From contig OX336390.1 in the NCBI GenBank assembly GCA_946902985.2, positions 528,134,861 to 528,198,860 on the forward strand: a stretch of 64,000 nucleotides of DNA. Reading direction: 5' to 3'. Below the pieces are notes generated by a model. That model saw only the letters and a program-made list of their open reading frames with translations, was not told where the DNA came from and did no database searches. This document shows positions 45,964 through 57,440 of the stretch, one piece after another (positions within the stretch are counted from its first letter, which is position 1; each line of letters starts with the position of its first letter). A program made the translations under genes and the position numbers. The stretch is from Meconema thalassinum. Lineage: Eukaryota; Arthropoda; Insecta; Orthoptera; Tettigoniidae.

Positions 45964-48500
45964 TTACATCTCAAGAAAATCCAGATAGTGTCCATATTTA
46001 TCGTACAATTGTCCACTTTCACTAAGCTTCCAACGCTCTTTCTGCAGGTGATACATGATATCCAGGAACGAGAAATGTTGATCATTGTCCATCACGAAGT
46101 GTACATATTGGCCCATTATCCACACAATGGCAGTCTGTTTAATTTGGGGGAAGGCGGTCACCGACAAACGAATCAACATCCTGTCATCAAGGTCACCCGT
46201 GGGCACATTTAATAGTTGACATACTTTTCCCTTACACCACAGCCACGTGGAGGCTACTCGCGTGCATGATGTGAAGCGGTGTGTCGCCGTATCAGTTTGA
46301 CCACATATAGTACACCATGGGTAAGCTTCAAGACGGATAGTATATCGCCGTAGAGCCGTTGGGATGAGATCGTTGAGGAAGATAAAAACCTGGAAGTATA
46401 CTGCAGAAGAAATGGTCATAGCCCCAAAATTTTTCCAAACAGTGGGCCAATGGACGTAGAGAGTGGTGGCCTCGATTCGCGGTTTGGAGTGTACCACTTG
46501 CCACAACATGTTATAAATACTTTTCGTCGTTGGAACAGTCCCTGAAGGCATTTGGCGAACAGTTTCCAGAAGGTGCTGTTGATGGTCCCTAAATATCTTC
46601 GGCAAAGCTCTATCCCAACCACGGGCTGTGTTTTGAATATCTTTGTATAGCGCTTTCGAAAATTGTCATGTTGGAAAAGGATGGTGATATCGTTCTTGCA
46701 GAGGAGTGCCCGGCATTTCATGCCATGAGCTGTTAGCCCTAGCCCGCATTGCCGGGATGGGAGATACAACTGTTCCCGTTGTACTCGAAACAGAAATCCT
46801 TGCCATATAAACCAACCTGTATATTTTGACAATTGGCTCTCAAACATTTTGGGAAGTGGGAAAAGTTGTGCGACATACCATATTTTAGAGAGCGCAAACA
46901 CGTTGAGGACCATGACCCGTTGCACTATATTGAGGTTTCTTTGACCAAATTGGATCAGCACTCCCCTAACTTTGGCAATGACCTTAGTCCAGTTTGCTTG
47001 CACTGTGTCCAGAAGCGATTGCTTCCAGGTAATGCCAAGAATTTTCACCTCATTTACTATCCGGAACCAGGGCTGCTGGGTAATCACTGAATTAGTATTG
47101 AGCGGAAGCAAAGCAATTTTCTGGGGGTTCGATTGTGCTCCAGAGGCGATATGGTAGAGCTGAAGGACGCTATCGATGTGGGAGATGTCTTCATTATTGC
47201 GGATCAATATTGATACGTCATCAGCATAGGCGCACATGCCGAAAACATGTGTGGACAGTTTGTAACCCTGTAGCTTCACCTGGGCAGTCCGAATGAACGG
47301 TTCAAGGCCAATGACAAAAAGTAGCATGGAAAGGGGACATCCTTGCCTAACTGATCGTTGTATTGGAATCAGAGGGGAAAGGAAACCGTTGACGAGCACT
47401 CGAGACGTAGCATTACAATTTATCATACGAATGTAGTCAATAAGGATTGCAGGAAATTCAAAGTGCTGCAAGATCATGTACAAGTATTCATGACTGATGC
47501 GGTCGAGAGCTTTATCAAGATCTAAGGTAGAAAACTCATTGGCTCAGTAGGGAGCACTTCAGCTTTTAGGTGTAGGTCCCGTAGTATCGCTAAGTTTGTT
47601 AACAGAGTTCTTCCAGGAATACTGCAACAATGTTCATCACCAATTATATCATGTAGAACAGTCTTCAATCGGCATGCAAGTACTTTGGTAAGGACTTTAT
47701 AATCACTGCAGAGCAGAGTAACTGGTCGGAAGTCACCAACTGCCATGGGAGAGGATGTTTTTGGTATGAGGACTATGGTACCCTCGTGATGTGATTGACA
47801 AAGAGCACGACGTTGGAGAATGGTACGCAAGACGTGACAAAATTCTTTGCCAATGAGAGGCCAGAAGTGTTTATAGAGTTCATATGGCAGTCCATCAATG
47901 CCAGGTGAGCGGTTATTTGGGAGGTGCTTAACCACAGAGTGAATCTCTTCATCCGTAATATCCGCGCTGAGCAGAGTTTTGTTGTCCGGAGATAGTAGCG
48001 TACTGCAAGATGAAAGCAATAGGGTCACCTGCTGTGGATCAATTGGAGCCTTAGCGTAGAACCGTTGATAAAACAATGATATTTCACTACGTATAGCGTC
48101 AGGGGAGGTGACGACACTTCAAGTACTGGTGCGGAGGCGGTGGATATATTTACGTTGCCGCTCACGTTGTCCTTTGGCGATATGGTATACACTTGCACTT
48201 TCGTCCGGGAGCACTGTACGATCTTTTAAAGCCACGTTTATATGAGCGAGCGTTCGTTGCTGTAGAGACAGGAGCTTGGTTTTAACTTCCCGAATCTGGT
48301 CATACATACGCTCCCCAGCATCAGAACTTTGCTGGAGCTGGCGAAGAACTCGATAGTAAAATTCAACTGTATCCCGTCTTTCCCGACCTCTTTGGTAGGA
48401 TATGTTCTTAAAGACGCGGCGGATCCCTGGTTTAACTAAAATATCCCACCAGTCTGCACAGTCGCGAAAGTTGCATTTTTGTTGGACCCATCGATTCCAG
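45964..48500 (-). pseudogene. LINE ORF2: reverse transcriptase and C-terminal part
   Basis: Visible on the minus strand are NNRSPGIDGLPYELYKHFW (about 47900), the IPGRTLLTNLAILRD block (about 47590), VRQGCPLSMLLFVIGLEPF (about 47330), the catalytic box MCAYADDVSILI (about 47225), and a terminal WCTICGQTDTATHRFTSC (about 46290), a Cys-His motif. Breaks occur near 48310, 48100, 47520 and about 46600, so it cannot make a single protein. Confidence 0.85.
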
Positions 48501-48515
48501 TGTTGTCTGAAAATA

Positions 48516-49196
48516 TCATGGCATCTCCTCCTCCAGTAACAGCGAGCAATTCAATTTCCAATAACCTCTTCCTATGTGAAAAATGGGATGGGGGTAAGAG
48601 ATTGTACATACGACTGCATGATGGTTAGTGTAACTGGCAGGTATCACTTCATATCGTCTAGGCTGGATAAGTTCCTGGGAAAAGTAGATGCGGTCAATTC
48701 GTGATGAGGAGTTGTGACTTATATAAGTGTAATGGGGCAGGGGCACCCTTAAACTATCCACAGCATCAATGAGGTGTAGGGAAGTAAGGAGGGTCCTGAG
48801 AGCCGGGTTGACACCTTGGTATGGACTAGTGGAATCCTCTGGGCGTTGAATACAATTGAAATCTCCTGCAAGAATAAGTTTTTCCTTAACGTCGTGCAGA
48901 TGAGGCAGTATACTCTGTTGAAAGAACATTTTCCGTTCCACACGTTTGTTGGACCCGGATGGGGCATATACATTTATCAGGGTGGTATTGTTTATGTGTC
49001 CAGATATTATGCGTCCTGATGGATGACATAGCACACCTTCGAGTGGGATATCATGTCTTATGAGGAATCCGGTCCCTCTATTAGTAGTACCGGTAATGAT
49101 GTATTGTTTGTAGAAGGCAGATATGGGAAGACAGGGTATAGCAACTTCTTGAATGAAAGCAATGTCAATGTCTGCATCTCGAAGGAATCTCTCCAA
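48516..49196 (-). pseudogene. LINE ORF2 endonuclease domain
   Basis: This 226-codon frame has the AP-endonuclease signature: AFIQEV near the start, INVYAPSG (about 48965), LILAGDFNC (about 48875), SSRIDRIYFS (about 48700) and a final SYTNHHAVV, whose paired His is catalytic. These residues nick target DNA for insertion. The frame is lost after GYWKLN near 48516. Confidence 0.88.
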
Positions 49197-49373
49197 CAGT
49201 TGAAATTTCAGGGGTCATTCTATTACATTGATATTCACAGTGGCCACAGTGAGAAATTGCGCCATTAAGAGAAGTATAAAAGCTGTGCTAGACATACTGG
49301 AAGGTGGACTCGAGGAAAATCAGAAGGAATTAAAAAGACACGGGTGAGAAATATACTGGTGCACTATGTCAAA

Positions 49374-50046
49374 TTAGGGGGAGAGTTCCTTATGAGTGCC
49401 ATTCATAGGCTGGCTGTCAGCGTTTGAGAGCGTTCGTGGGTCCCTAGATGACGTAGAATGAAGATTTTGTTTCTTCTTCACAGCTGCGGGAACATTTGTA
49501 GAACCAGTTTGATTCTTCGGGGCTGGTACGGCAATCGAGGCATTTGTTTTAATCTTCTTAGATACGTTCTCAGATCCCCGATCAACCTGCTTAAGTGAGT
49601 CGGTAGGTATCAGAGAAGGTGGGGGCAGTGAAGACAACATTTCTGTGGCAGCCTGTAGTGACGGCAGAGTTGGCTCTAAGGCTGCCATACAGGTGGCCGA
49701 TGGGACAGGGGCACTGTGTAGCTCGCTGATCTGGTCAGTGCAAGGTACGTGTTCTGCGTCATGTGTGTCAGAGGCCACTTCTGCTGGTGTCCCAGCTGAC
49801 TGATCAATAAGCATGTTTTCATGTGACGTTTGCTGTGTCACAACATCCGAGTATTGGACACGTCGTTGTTGTGTAGGAGTTATACCGAGGGGAATCATTT
49901 TCTTTGGGCAGTTGATACGTAGATGTGTGTTAGCATTGCAAACTAAACAGGTCTGTTTCTGTCCATTATAAGATATGTAGCCAGAATGGCCACCAAAAGT
50001 CTCAGTGGAGGGGATATCTTGTTTGAGTTCCATAGTGACTGCACGT
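49374..50046 (-). pseudogene. LINE ORF1, C-terminal part with zinc knuckle
   Basis: The frame includes QKQTCLVCNANTHLRINC, a CX2CX4HX4C RNA-binding knuckle (about 49960), then a long low-complexity Ser/Pro/Gln region. Its N-terminal continuation lies at 52347-52860, on the other side of the inserted LTR-like element, and the reading frames match across the gap when one copy of the 5-bp duplication is counted. Confidence 0.8.
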
Positions 50047-52346
50047 TGGGTAGATTATTGGCTGAGGAATAACCTAACCACCAAGGGAAGATGATAAAGA
50101 GAAGGAGATGCGTTTCGGATCAAAGAAAAATGATGGAGAAATAGGAGGAGAGTTTGACATCAGTTATGCCTAAGAGTTCTTGTTCAAATGCAACAAGTGG
50201 TGAAAACCCTATAAATAGATTTGTTTGCATTAAGTAGGGCATGAACCTAGGAAGAGTTAGGAAAGCCAGGATCTTGCCTAACTGTTATACTAGAAAAAAT
50301 GAAAAAGCGAAAAGGAACTCTTAATTTATTTAACAATTCAAAAGTATTTGATGAATTTAACAAAGATATATTTTCAATTTTGTTAACAATTTGGGGTCGC
50401 AGACCTCAGAAAACATTTAAAGTTTGCGCCAGGCAATTAACAATTCATTATGTTTCAAAGCTTTATAAAATCCTCGCAAGAATTTGAAATAGCGAAGATA
50501 AAATACAAAATTTAAAGACAATTAAAGTGATTAAAGTTTGACAATAAATCGAGTACAAGGTGTGTACTTTAAGAAATTTCTGAGAAAATATTCTAGAAAG
50601 AGTAACAACTTTGAAAATAACAATAACAAAAACAGGAAGAATAAAATAGAAGTTCCTAACTTCTTATATTTAAGCGGAATTACCTAATTTTTTTTGGTGT
50701 TTATAAAAATAGGACAGGTCACTTAATGTGAAACCTGAAGAGAAAGTCGACAGGAAGGTTCTAGACCTCCTATGTTTAAGTAGGGATCACGAGCTAAATG
50801 GGGCAAGATTCCCTTTCGTGAAACCTAGAAATAACTCACTTATGAGTTAAAAGAATAGTATTCCCTAATTAGAAGGGAGAAACAAGATAATTTTAAACGT
50901 GTACAAGACACGTTGTTATGAAGAAGTTAATTAATTAGATGTAAGCAAAAGTGGGAGGGCACGCCTCATTGAAAAAGACCTAAAGTAACAATTTTATTAT
51001 GGTTTGTTAGTAAGAGGTTTAGGAAAGATCAACTGGGATGGAAGGTAAATGTTTATGGCCGTATTTATATTAATCGGACGAGCGCGACGCGGAAGAAATA
51101 CTGAGAGAACACTGTTTTTCACTATAGTTTGTTGAAATGGATGAAAAGTTCACTGTAGTAGCGCAAAAGTTTATGGCAAAGTAAGTTATTGCAGTTATGG
51201 AAAATGGCTAGTTACACTGGATAGGCGAGAGTCTATTGCTTGAGAAGGTTGTAGATTATCATTAAATACGCCAGAGAAAATTCCAAGGGAGGAAGGAACA
51301 TTAGCTATTGAGCAGTAATTTATAAGGAAGATTCCTCATTTATAAATAGTATTCCCACAAGTGAGTGGAAAATACATGACGGCACGACTTGTAGATAGAG
51401 TGCAGATTCTGGAAAGTTCCAGAACGATCCTAATAGAAGAATAGGGCCAAAGTTATTCCAGCGGTGGAACGAGCTTAATATTTTATAGACAGTGGGTATT
51501 CAATAATATCCCACGTTGTGAGAAGATCTCTCATTTAAGAAGCATAAGAAGTGTTGCTTTTTACGAAGATTGGCTTAGACAGACAAAGCTCAATATGGAA
51601 AATCCCGCGAAGGATGATTATTGCCACAAATAAGTAATCTCACACTGCCTATAAATGATTATTAAAAGCGTGTAGTTGTTAAAAGACGATGAGAATGAGG
51701 TTAAAACTTGAAGTCTGTACTTATCTTTGCTTCATGGCGATGATGAAGTTCCCTTGACGGATAAACTTAAAGTTCCAACATGGCGTGGAATCTAAAGAAT
51801 GCCTCTTTAGTTGAAGAGGTAAGCTCTAGTTGAGCGTTGACTGACAGAGTCGAGTGCCGACGTACAAGTGAGACCCACTCAGCGAAGCGCAGAGGGACCA
51901 GGAAAGGGAAAAGAGTGGGGGTAGGAGACAAAAGGAAAACATATAAGCATAACCAACGTTAAAAAGTTAAATTCTCTTGATAAGATGGTCTTCAAAGACT
52001 TGATAGTAGGCGACACTATCGCAGCCTGTTGGGTGAAAAAGGAGGCGAAGTTCTCTTGATCACGGAGATGATAGCTGGCGATGGCGACGAGATCTGGTGG
52101 CCAGATTAATAAGGAAGTCGTCTTGTACAGGGAAGAATTGAGGAACTTCAGAGATTCGCTGCTAGATGACGCTAGGTGAGTCATGGAAGATATATATCTA
52201 GAACAGACTCACGAATAACATGAGAACCCTAAACAGCAAAGAGAACATAGGAGATCACTGTTGGTGTTTGAGAAAAAGGAAGGAATGAACAAGCAAAGAG
52301 CATTAAAAATATACTCTATCTTACCGTGTATTCCAAGAATACACCA
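50047..52346. mobile_element. 2.3-kb LTR-like insertion (possible solo LTR)
   Basis: The insert begins TG and ends CA and is flanked by cacgt at 50042-50046 and 52347-52351, the 5-bp duplication usual for LTR elements. It disrupts LINE ORF1. No open frame above about 100 codons and no gag, protease or RT motif appears. TATA-like ctataaataga occurs at 50208. The orientation is unknown. A solo LTR fits best; a non-coding LTR element is the alternative. Confidence 0.65.
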
Positions 52347-52351
52347 CACGT

Positions 52352-52860
52352 ATTCCATTATACACCGGGAACTGATAAGCAGAAGACCATTGTTCTTTCC
52401 TGACGTCACTCACAGTGCCATATTTCGACAGGACGGATTTGAAAATTTCAGGGGGAACTTCGAGTGGGACATTAAATATACGCACTGTGGTAAAATTTGA
52501 ATCCGCTGTGGAGAGCTTAACATTAGTCATTTCGCCTGAGTCATACTGAAATTTAATAGGAGCTTCAAAAGTATTTAGCAATTTTTGATAAGTAGATATG
52601 CTGATTACCTTGATGTACATGGTTCTTTCTTGCGCATTTAACTGGATGGCTTCTACTTAGTCGATAGTCAACCGGAGGGTATCGCTAATCCAGCGGTGAA
52701 TTTCTCCTGGTGTGGGGCGAGAACTCTGCCTGTCCCATTGACAGCGTACGGTGTTTTTCCTCTGGTATCCGGACATGATTTTCAGCGGGGTTTCCTGGGT
52801 TTCTTGATTTGTTGTCCTATCTGGAACACTACTTGAAAAAGTATTGTCCGAATGACACAC
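52352..52860 (-). pseudogene. LINE ORF1, N-terminal part
   Basis: Two minus-strand frames (52860-52657 and 52620-52347, separated by a stop near 52657) encode RWISDTLRLTID and then a globular, RRM-like segment with TTVRIFNVPLEVPPEIFKSV and YGTVSDVRKEQW. This is the nucleic-acid-binding module of the ORF1 protein, which coats element RNA. It is truncated by the insertion. Confidence 0.7.
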
Positions 52861-53399
52861 GGAAGGTCAGTACACCCGTGGAACTATCGGAAGCACCGGT
52901 ATTAGGAAACGTACACTCTTCCAAAGCGATCACACAGCTCGCACACACGCACCTCACTCGGCCACGACTAGTGACCAACTCAATCACTGAGCCAATTGTG
53001 CCAACGAACACTGTTCTATATAAAATTACTTACATAGAACTTGTTAGCAAATAATGATTTGTACTAAACGATTTCATCAGTGGAGTATATTATTTATATA
53101 TAAAGCATTTCATACAAAGTTTATTTATTTTGTATCAGTACGCTATATTGCATGCAATACTCAAATTAGTGAAATATAAGTCAGGCACAAGATATCCGCT
53201 GCCATCTTGTCAAATAACCGAGATGACTCAGCTTTTTAAAATCACGTCTGCACTATAGTATTACAAAATAAACTTTTATTTTCGAACGTGCCTCTTCCTT
53301 TAGAACAGTTAAAACGATTCTCGGCTCGATAATCGGAACTGGTGGGTCCCATGATAAGGATTATAAAGTTTGCATAATTCGCACGGCCGCCATCCTGAA

Positions 53400-53729
53400 A
53401 TGGTATGGCGGATGACTTTGTAGTTTGGTCACAAGACGCGTCCTATATGAAGGTATGTTGTTACCAAATTTGGTAGATATCGGATGATTTGGTTAGTCGT
53501 TATTTGATTTTACGTTTTGACCGTTTGAATGGCCGCCATTCAGTTTTGGTAAAGATGGCGGCGATATAAAACTTGACACTGCGTGCCCTTTGCTTGTTCT
53601 ACCTCTGTACCAAATTGTGCCCTTTGCTTGTTCTACCTCTGTATCAAATTTCGTTCAATTCTGTTTCACCGTGTTCGAATTGATAGGGGGGGCAGACATT
53701 CAGAGTACACACACTCACACACACAGACT

Positions 53730-53761
<32 letters not shown>

Positions 53762-53840
53762 GACACACATTTTTGTCCCTGTAGTGATCTCATAAGTCTA
53801 CTTTCATTTTTTTGCAAAAATCGAAGGTAGGCTAATAATG
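53400..53840 (+). repeat. Microsatellite-hairpin repeat, third copy
   Basis: A gccctttgcttgttctacct unit of about 35 bp is tandemly doubled (53585 and 53620). Then come ttgataggggggg, a long CA array (53709-53767), gatctcataagtctactttc and a pairing gaaggtaggcta. The 3' structure matches 20455-20610 and 41760-41880. Confidence 0.7.
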
Positions 53841-53994
53841 TTTCGAAAAAGTGGACTTAATTCCTTTCTCCACTTGCTGGCAGTTTTCAAGCAAGAATTC
53901 AGTTTATTTATGTTTCAATGCTACAGAAATATGTGAGTAAGTGACTATTAATTTCAACATGAGTCCTATTAACTAATTCCAATATAATGGCACC

Positions 53995-54379
53995 TGAAGA
54001 AAGTTTGATAATAAATGTGAAGAATATACTCTGGTGGACTGTAATTTTTAGTGCTGGGATTTCAAATCACTGGACTTCTGTGGAACATTTAAACTAATTA
54101 TATTATATTACACAGTTATATACAATACATGTTGATACATTAATACACTGTCACTCGTTCGATATAGTCTTCCGAGTTTGCATAGCAGCAGGTCTGCAGC
54201 ACCTTTCACCCCGTGGTGACTTGTTTGAGCATAATAGTGGCACTGTCGAAAGAATGTACGGTACTTGGGGAGCGGGTGAGGCAGGTAGCAAGCCCACCCC
54301 TCCCGACCAGTGGAAAGAACGGGATTCTGCCACAGGCGAGGCGAGGCTTGGCGAACCGTTTAACACTTGTTCCTAAACA
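53995..54379 (-). repeat. BEL/Pao 3' LTR
   Basis: On the minus strand it starts tgtttaggaac and ends ctttcttca. Comparison by eye with the other LTR shows about three substitutions (near 54000, 54049 and 54232). The short frames it contains are not genes. Confidence 0.93.
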
Positions 54380-54475
54380 TGCCGCCCGCCAAAAAAGAGT
54401 TTAACACTTTTTTCCAGAAACAGTCACCTGAAATATAACACCAACAAACAAACGAACACAAAGCAATGAACATAG

Positions 54476-56620
54476 TTAGTTAGTCAAAACACCACCTTCA
54501 CAAATGCCTTTGTCTGGCATGGGAAGTGGGCAAAGTTTTGTAATGGGTCTCTTGAATGTACCGGAAGAGGTACGTATAGTGGCAACACGTACGAGCCCAT
54601 CAGCTCCAGGGTGGACCTGATCAACCACTGCAAGCTTCCAGCACAGTGGGGGAAGTTTGTCTTCTTTCACGATCACCAGCGTGCCTGCCTGGACGTTGCG
54701 CCCTTCCTTCTTCCATTTTCCTCTCTGTTGTAGATGGGACAAGTAGTCGGTGGACCACGCCTTCCAGAATCCTTGGAACTGTCTTTGGATTTGCTGCCAT
54801 CTGGAAAGCAAGCTTACACGCACATTACTCAGATCTGGTTGGGGTAGTGCAGTGATTGGTCGGCCAATGAGAAAGTGACTAGGGGTAAGGACAACTAGGT
54901 CGTCGGGATCATCGGATGCCGGGACTAGAGGCCTCGAATTGAGACATCCTTCGATCTGGGTTGTGAGTGTGGACAATTCCTCGAAGGTAAGGTATGCGGT
55001 GCCCATCACTCGCCGAAGATGGTGTTTAAAAGATTTGACACCTGCCTCCCATATTCCTCCAAAGTGCGGAGCTTGAGGAGGAATAAAATGCCACTGAATT
55101 CCTTCACTGCTTGCAAAGGTTGATAGATCACGTTGATGCTGTCCCTCGTTGAACAATCTTCTTATCTCCTCCAGTTCCCTATTGGCTCCAACGAAATTTC
55201 TGCCGTTATCAGAAAACACATGGGCTGGCCTGCCTCTACGGGATATGAAACGCCTTAGAGAAGCAATGAAGGCCTGGGTAGTCATACTGCTTACAATCTC
55301 TAGATGCACTGCCCTAGTAGAAAGGCATACGAAGAGTGCTACATAACACTTGAATTTGGATCTGGTTTTGCGAGAGCCTGCCTTTATGTAGAATGGTCCC
55401 GCGTAGTCGATTGCGCAGTGTATAAATGGATTGACTGGAGTTACTCTGTAATTCGGCAGTTGACCCATTAGTTGTTCAGCGTTTTTTGCCTTAAGTTTGT
55501 GGCAGATAATACAAAAATGAATGATGTGACGAATCGTACTCTTGCCATTAGGTATCCAGTACTGCTCACGTAGCGACGACAGTAGTAGTTGACATCCAGC
55601 ATGAAGCAGGCGTAGATGTTCATTTTCAATGATCAGTTTAGTTAGGTGATGCCTTGGCGGTGAAATTATCTGATGTTTCTGGTTAAACGGAAGATCAGAT
55701 TGTTGTAGTCGACCACCTACTCGAAGGAGTTTTTGGTCACAGAGGAAAGGATTCAGAGGTAGTAACTTGCTTCCTTTACTAATGGCCCTTGTCATCCGAA
55801 GATCGTTAATTTCTGGACCATATTCTGAAGCTTGGGCTATTTTGATGCATGCATGTAATGCAACACGCAGTTCTTCGAACTCCAACTCACCCGTTTTTCT
55901 TTGATTGCGAGGATGTCTGGCATTTGCGGCAAATCTGATACAATATGCCGTTACTCTCGTGAGACGCGTTAACTTGGAGAATCGCTTCATGAAATCATCT
56001 TGAGGTTGAGCTGCTATCAGGCTAACAACAGGTTTTTTCTGTTCTGGGACGTCCTGAGATATTAATAAAGGGGCTGATGTAGGCCAGGATGCCGAATGCT
56101 TCATAAGCCACGACGGTCCGTTCCACCACATGGTGTTGGAAATGAGAGTTTCTGGAGTCACCCCCCGAGAAATCATGTCAGCAGGGTTATCAGCTGAGGC
56201 AACGTGTTTCCAGTCCCTAATCGATGTGGTTTGCTGAATTTCCGCAACTCGATTGGCAATGAACGTCTTCCAGCGGTTGGGAGACGCTGCAATCCAGGCA
56301 AGAACTATTGTGGAATCTGTCCAGAGATGAACGCTAGTGACATTCAGGTTTAGGATTGAGTTGACCTTCTTAATCAGCCGAGATAAAAGTAGGGCTCCAC
56401 ACAACTCTAGGCGGGGTAGAGAAACGCGCTTCAATGGTGCAACTCTGGATTTAGCACTCAACAGTTTCGTAACGCAGTCTCCATCTTGAGTTTCAGATCT
56501 AAGATAAATGCAACAACCATATCCCTTCTCAGATGCATCCGAAAAGCCATGCAGATGTATGTTCAACGGAGTTCCCCTTGCCAATACAAGTCTGTCGATT
56601 CGAATTTGGTTGAGAAGTGG
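54476..56620 (-). pseudogene. BEL/Pao RNase H and integrase
   Basis: A frame of about 702 codons, again shifted relative to RT, starts with the RNase H region (HGFSDASEKGYGCCIY; LWTDSTIVLAWI). It continues to the integrase HHCC zinc region (HIIHFCIICHKLK), then the DDE core with CAIDYAGPF, VFSDNGRNF and GIWEAGVKSFK (the two Asp and the Glu all kept), and the C-terminal BEL tail ending before 54476. The catalytic residues are intact, though the frame entry is broken at about 56620. Confidence 0.9.
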
Positions 56621-57440
56621 AAGTTAACGCACAACTTCTGCCAACGATGAAGTAGCTCTGGTGGTAAAATTTCATCCCACCCTAGACGTAGCTGCCACAG
56701 TTGCTGTAAGAAGAACTTGCAGGAGATGATGATTGGACTCACTAGCTCAAGTGGGTCGTAGATTGAAGCTATGGTTGATAGTACCTTCCGTTTTGTTACT
56801 GGGTTGCGTAGTTGTAAGTTGCCGTTTACGATTTGCAGTTGGTCACTAGCAGGATGCCAAAGCAAGCCTAATGTCTTAATGTTTTCCCCATTATCTAGTT
56901 GAAGTGGGAGCTGGGTTTCTCGCCACTCCGAAGGAACTGCTTCAAGTAGTCGGGGATGATTCGAACACCATTTTCGTAGCTGGAACCCTCCAGTTTGTAG
57001 AAGGTTGATGAGTTGATTTTGAGTGTCTAACGCGTCCTCGACGGTCGCACTTCCAGACATACAGTCATCAATGTAGAAGTCTCTCTGTAAAATCTTCGCT
57101 GCTTCAGGAAAGCTGTCTGATTCTTCCATAGCGAGCTGTTGGAGGCATCTAGTGGCGAGGAAGGGTGCTGACGCTGTGCCGTAGGTGACGGTGTTGAGCT
57201 GGTAATGTTTTACAGGATCTTCTGGGGATGATCGCCACACGATTCTCTGAAGTCTGCGGTCATGACTATCAATCCTTATCTGCCGGTACATCTGTCGAAT
57301 GTCGGCCGTAAAGCATATTTGGTGAGTGCGAAATCTGGTGATAATGGACCAGATATCTTGCTGGATTGTCGGACCAACCCTGAGGATATCATTGAGTGAC
57401 CGTCCGGTGGTAGTACTGGCAGAGGCATCGAATACAACCT
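56563..57440 (-). pseudogene. BEL/Pao reverse transcriptase part
   Basis: In the frame shifted by one base from Gag-protease, the RT continues: VVFDAS (about 57435), FTADIRQMYRQ (about 57310), TVTYGTASAPF (about 57200) and the catalytic box FYIDDCMSG (about 57070). It ends out of frame at 56563. It copies element RNA inside the capsid particle. The single-base break upstream could be real decay or an assembly error. Confidence 0.88.

Larger units (their letters stand above)
45910..53020 (-). mobile_element. Long LINE with ORF1 and ORF2, broken, carrying an LTR-like insert
   Basis: On the minus strand, a GC-richer leader (53020-52870) precedes ORF1, then ORF2 with an apurinic endonuclease, reverse transcriptase and C-terminal Cys-His block. 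Without the 2.3-kb insert the element is about 4.8 kb, close to full length. ORF2 has several frameshifts. The domain style (two ORFs, AP endonuclease, terminal CCHC-like motif) fits the L1/Tx1 side of LINE diversity; this is tentative. Confidence 0.8.

Noticed and set aside
53583..53795. His-Thr-rich frames at 53583-53795
   Set aside because: They are translations of the CA microsatellite and a doubled 35-bp repeat.
54151..54366. Identical 71-codon frames in 54151-54366 and 60150-60365
   Set aside because: They sit entirely within the two BEL/Pao LTRs and are identical because the LTRs are.
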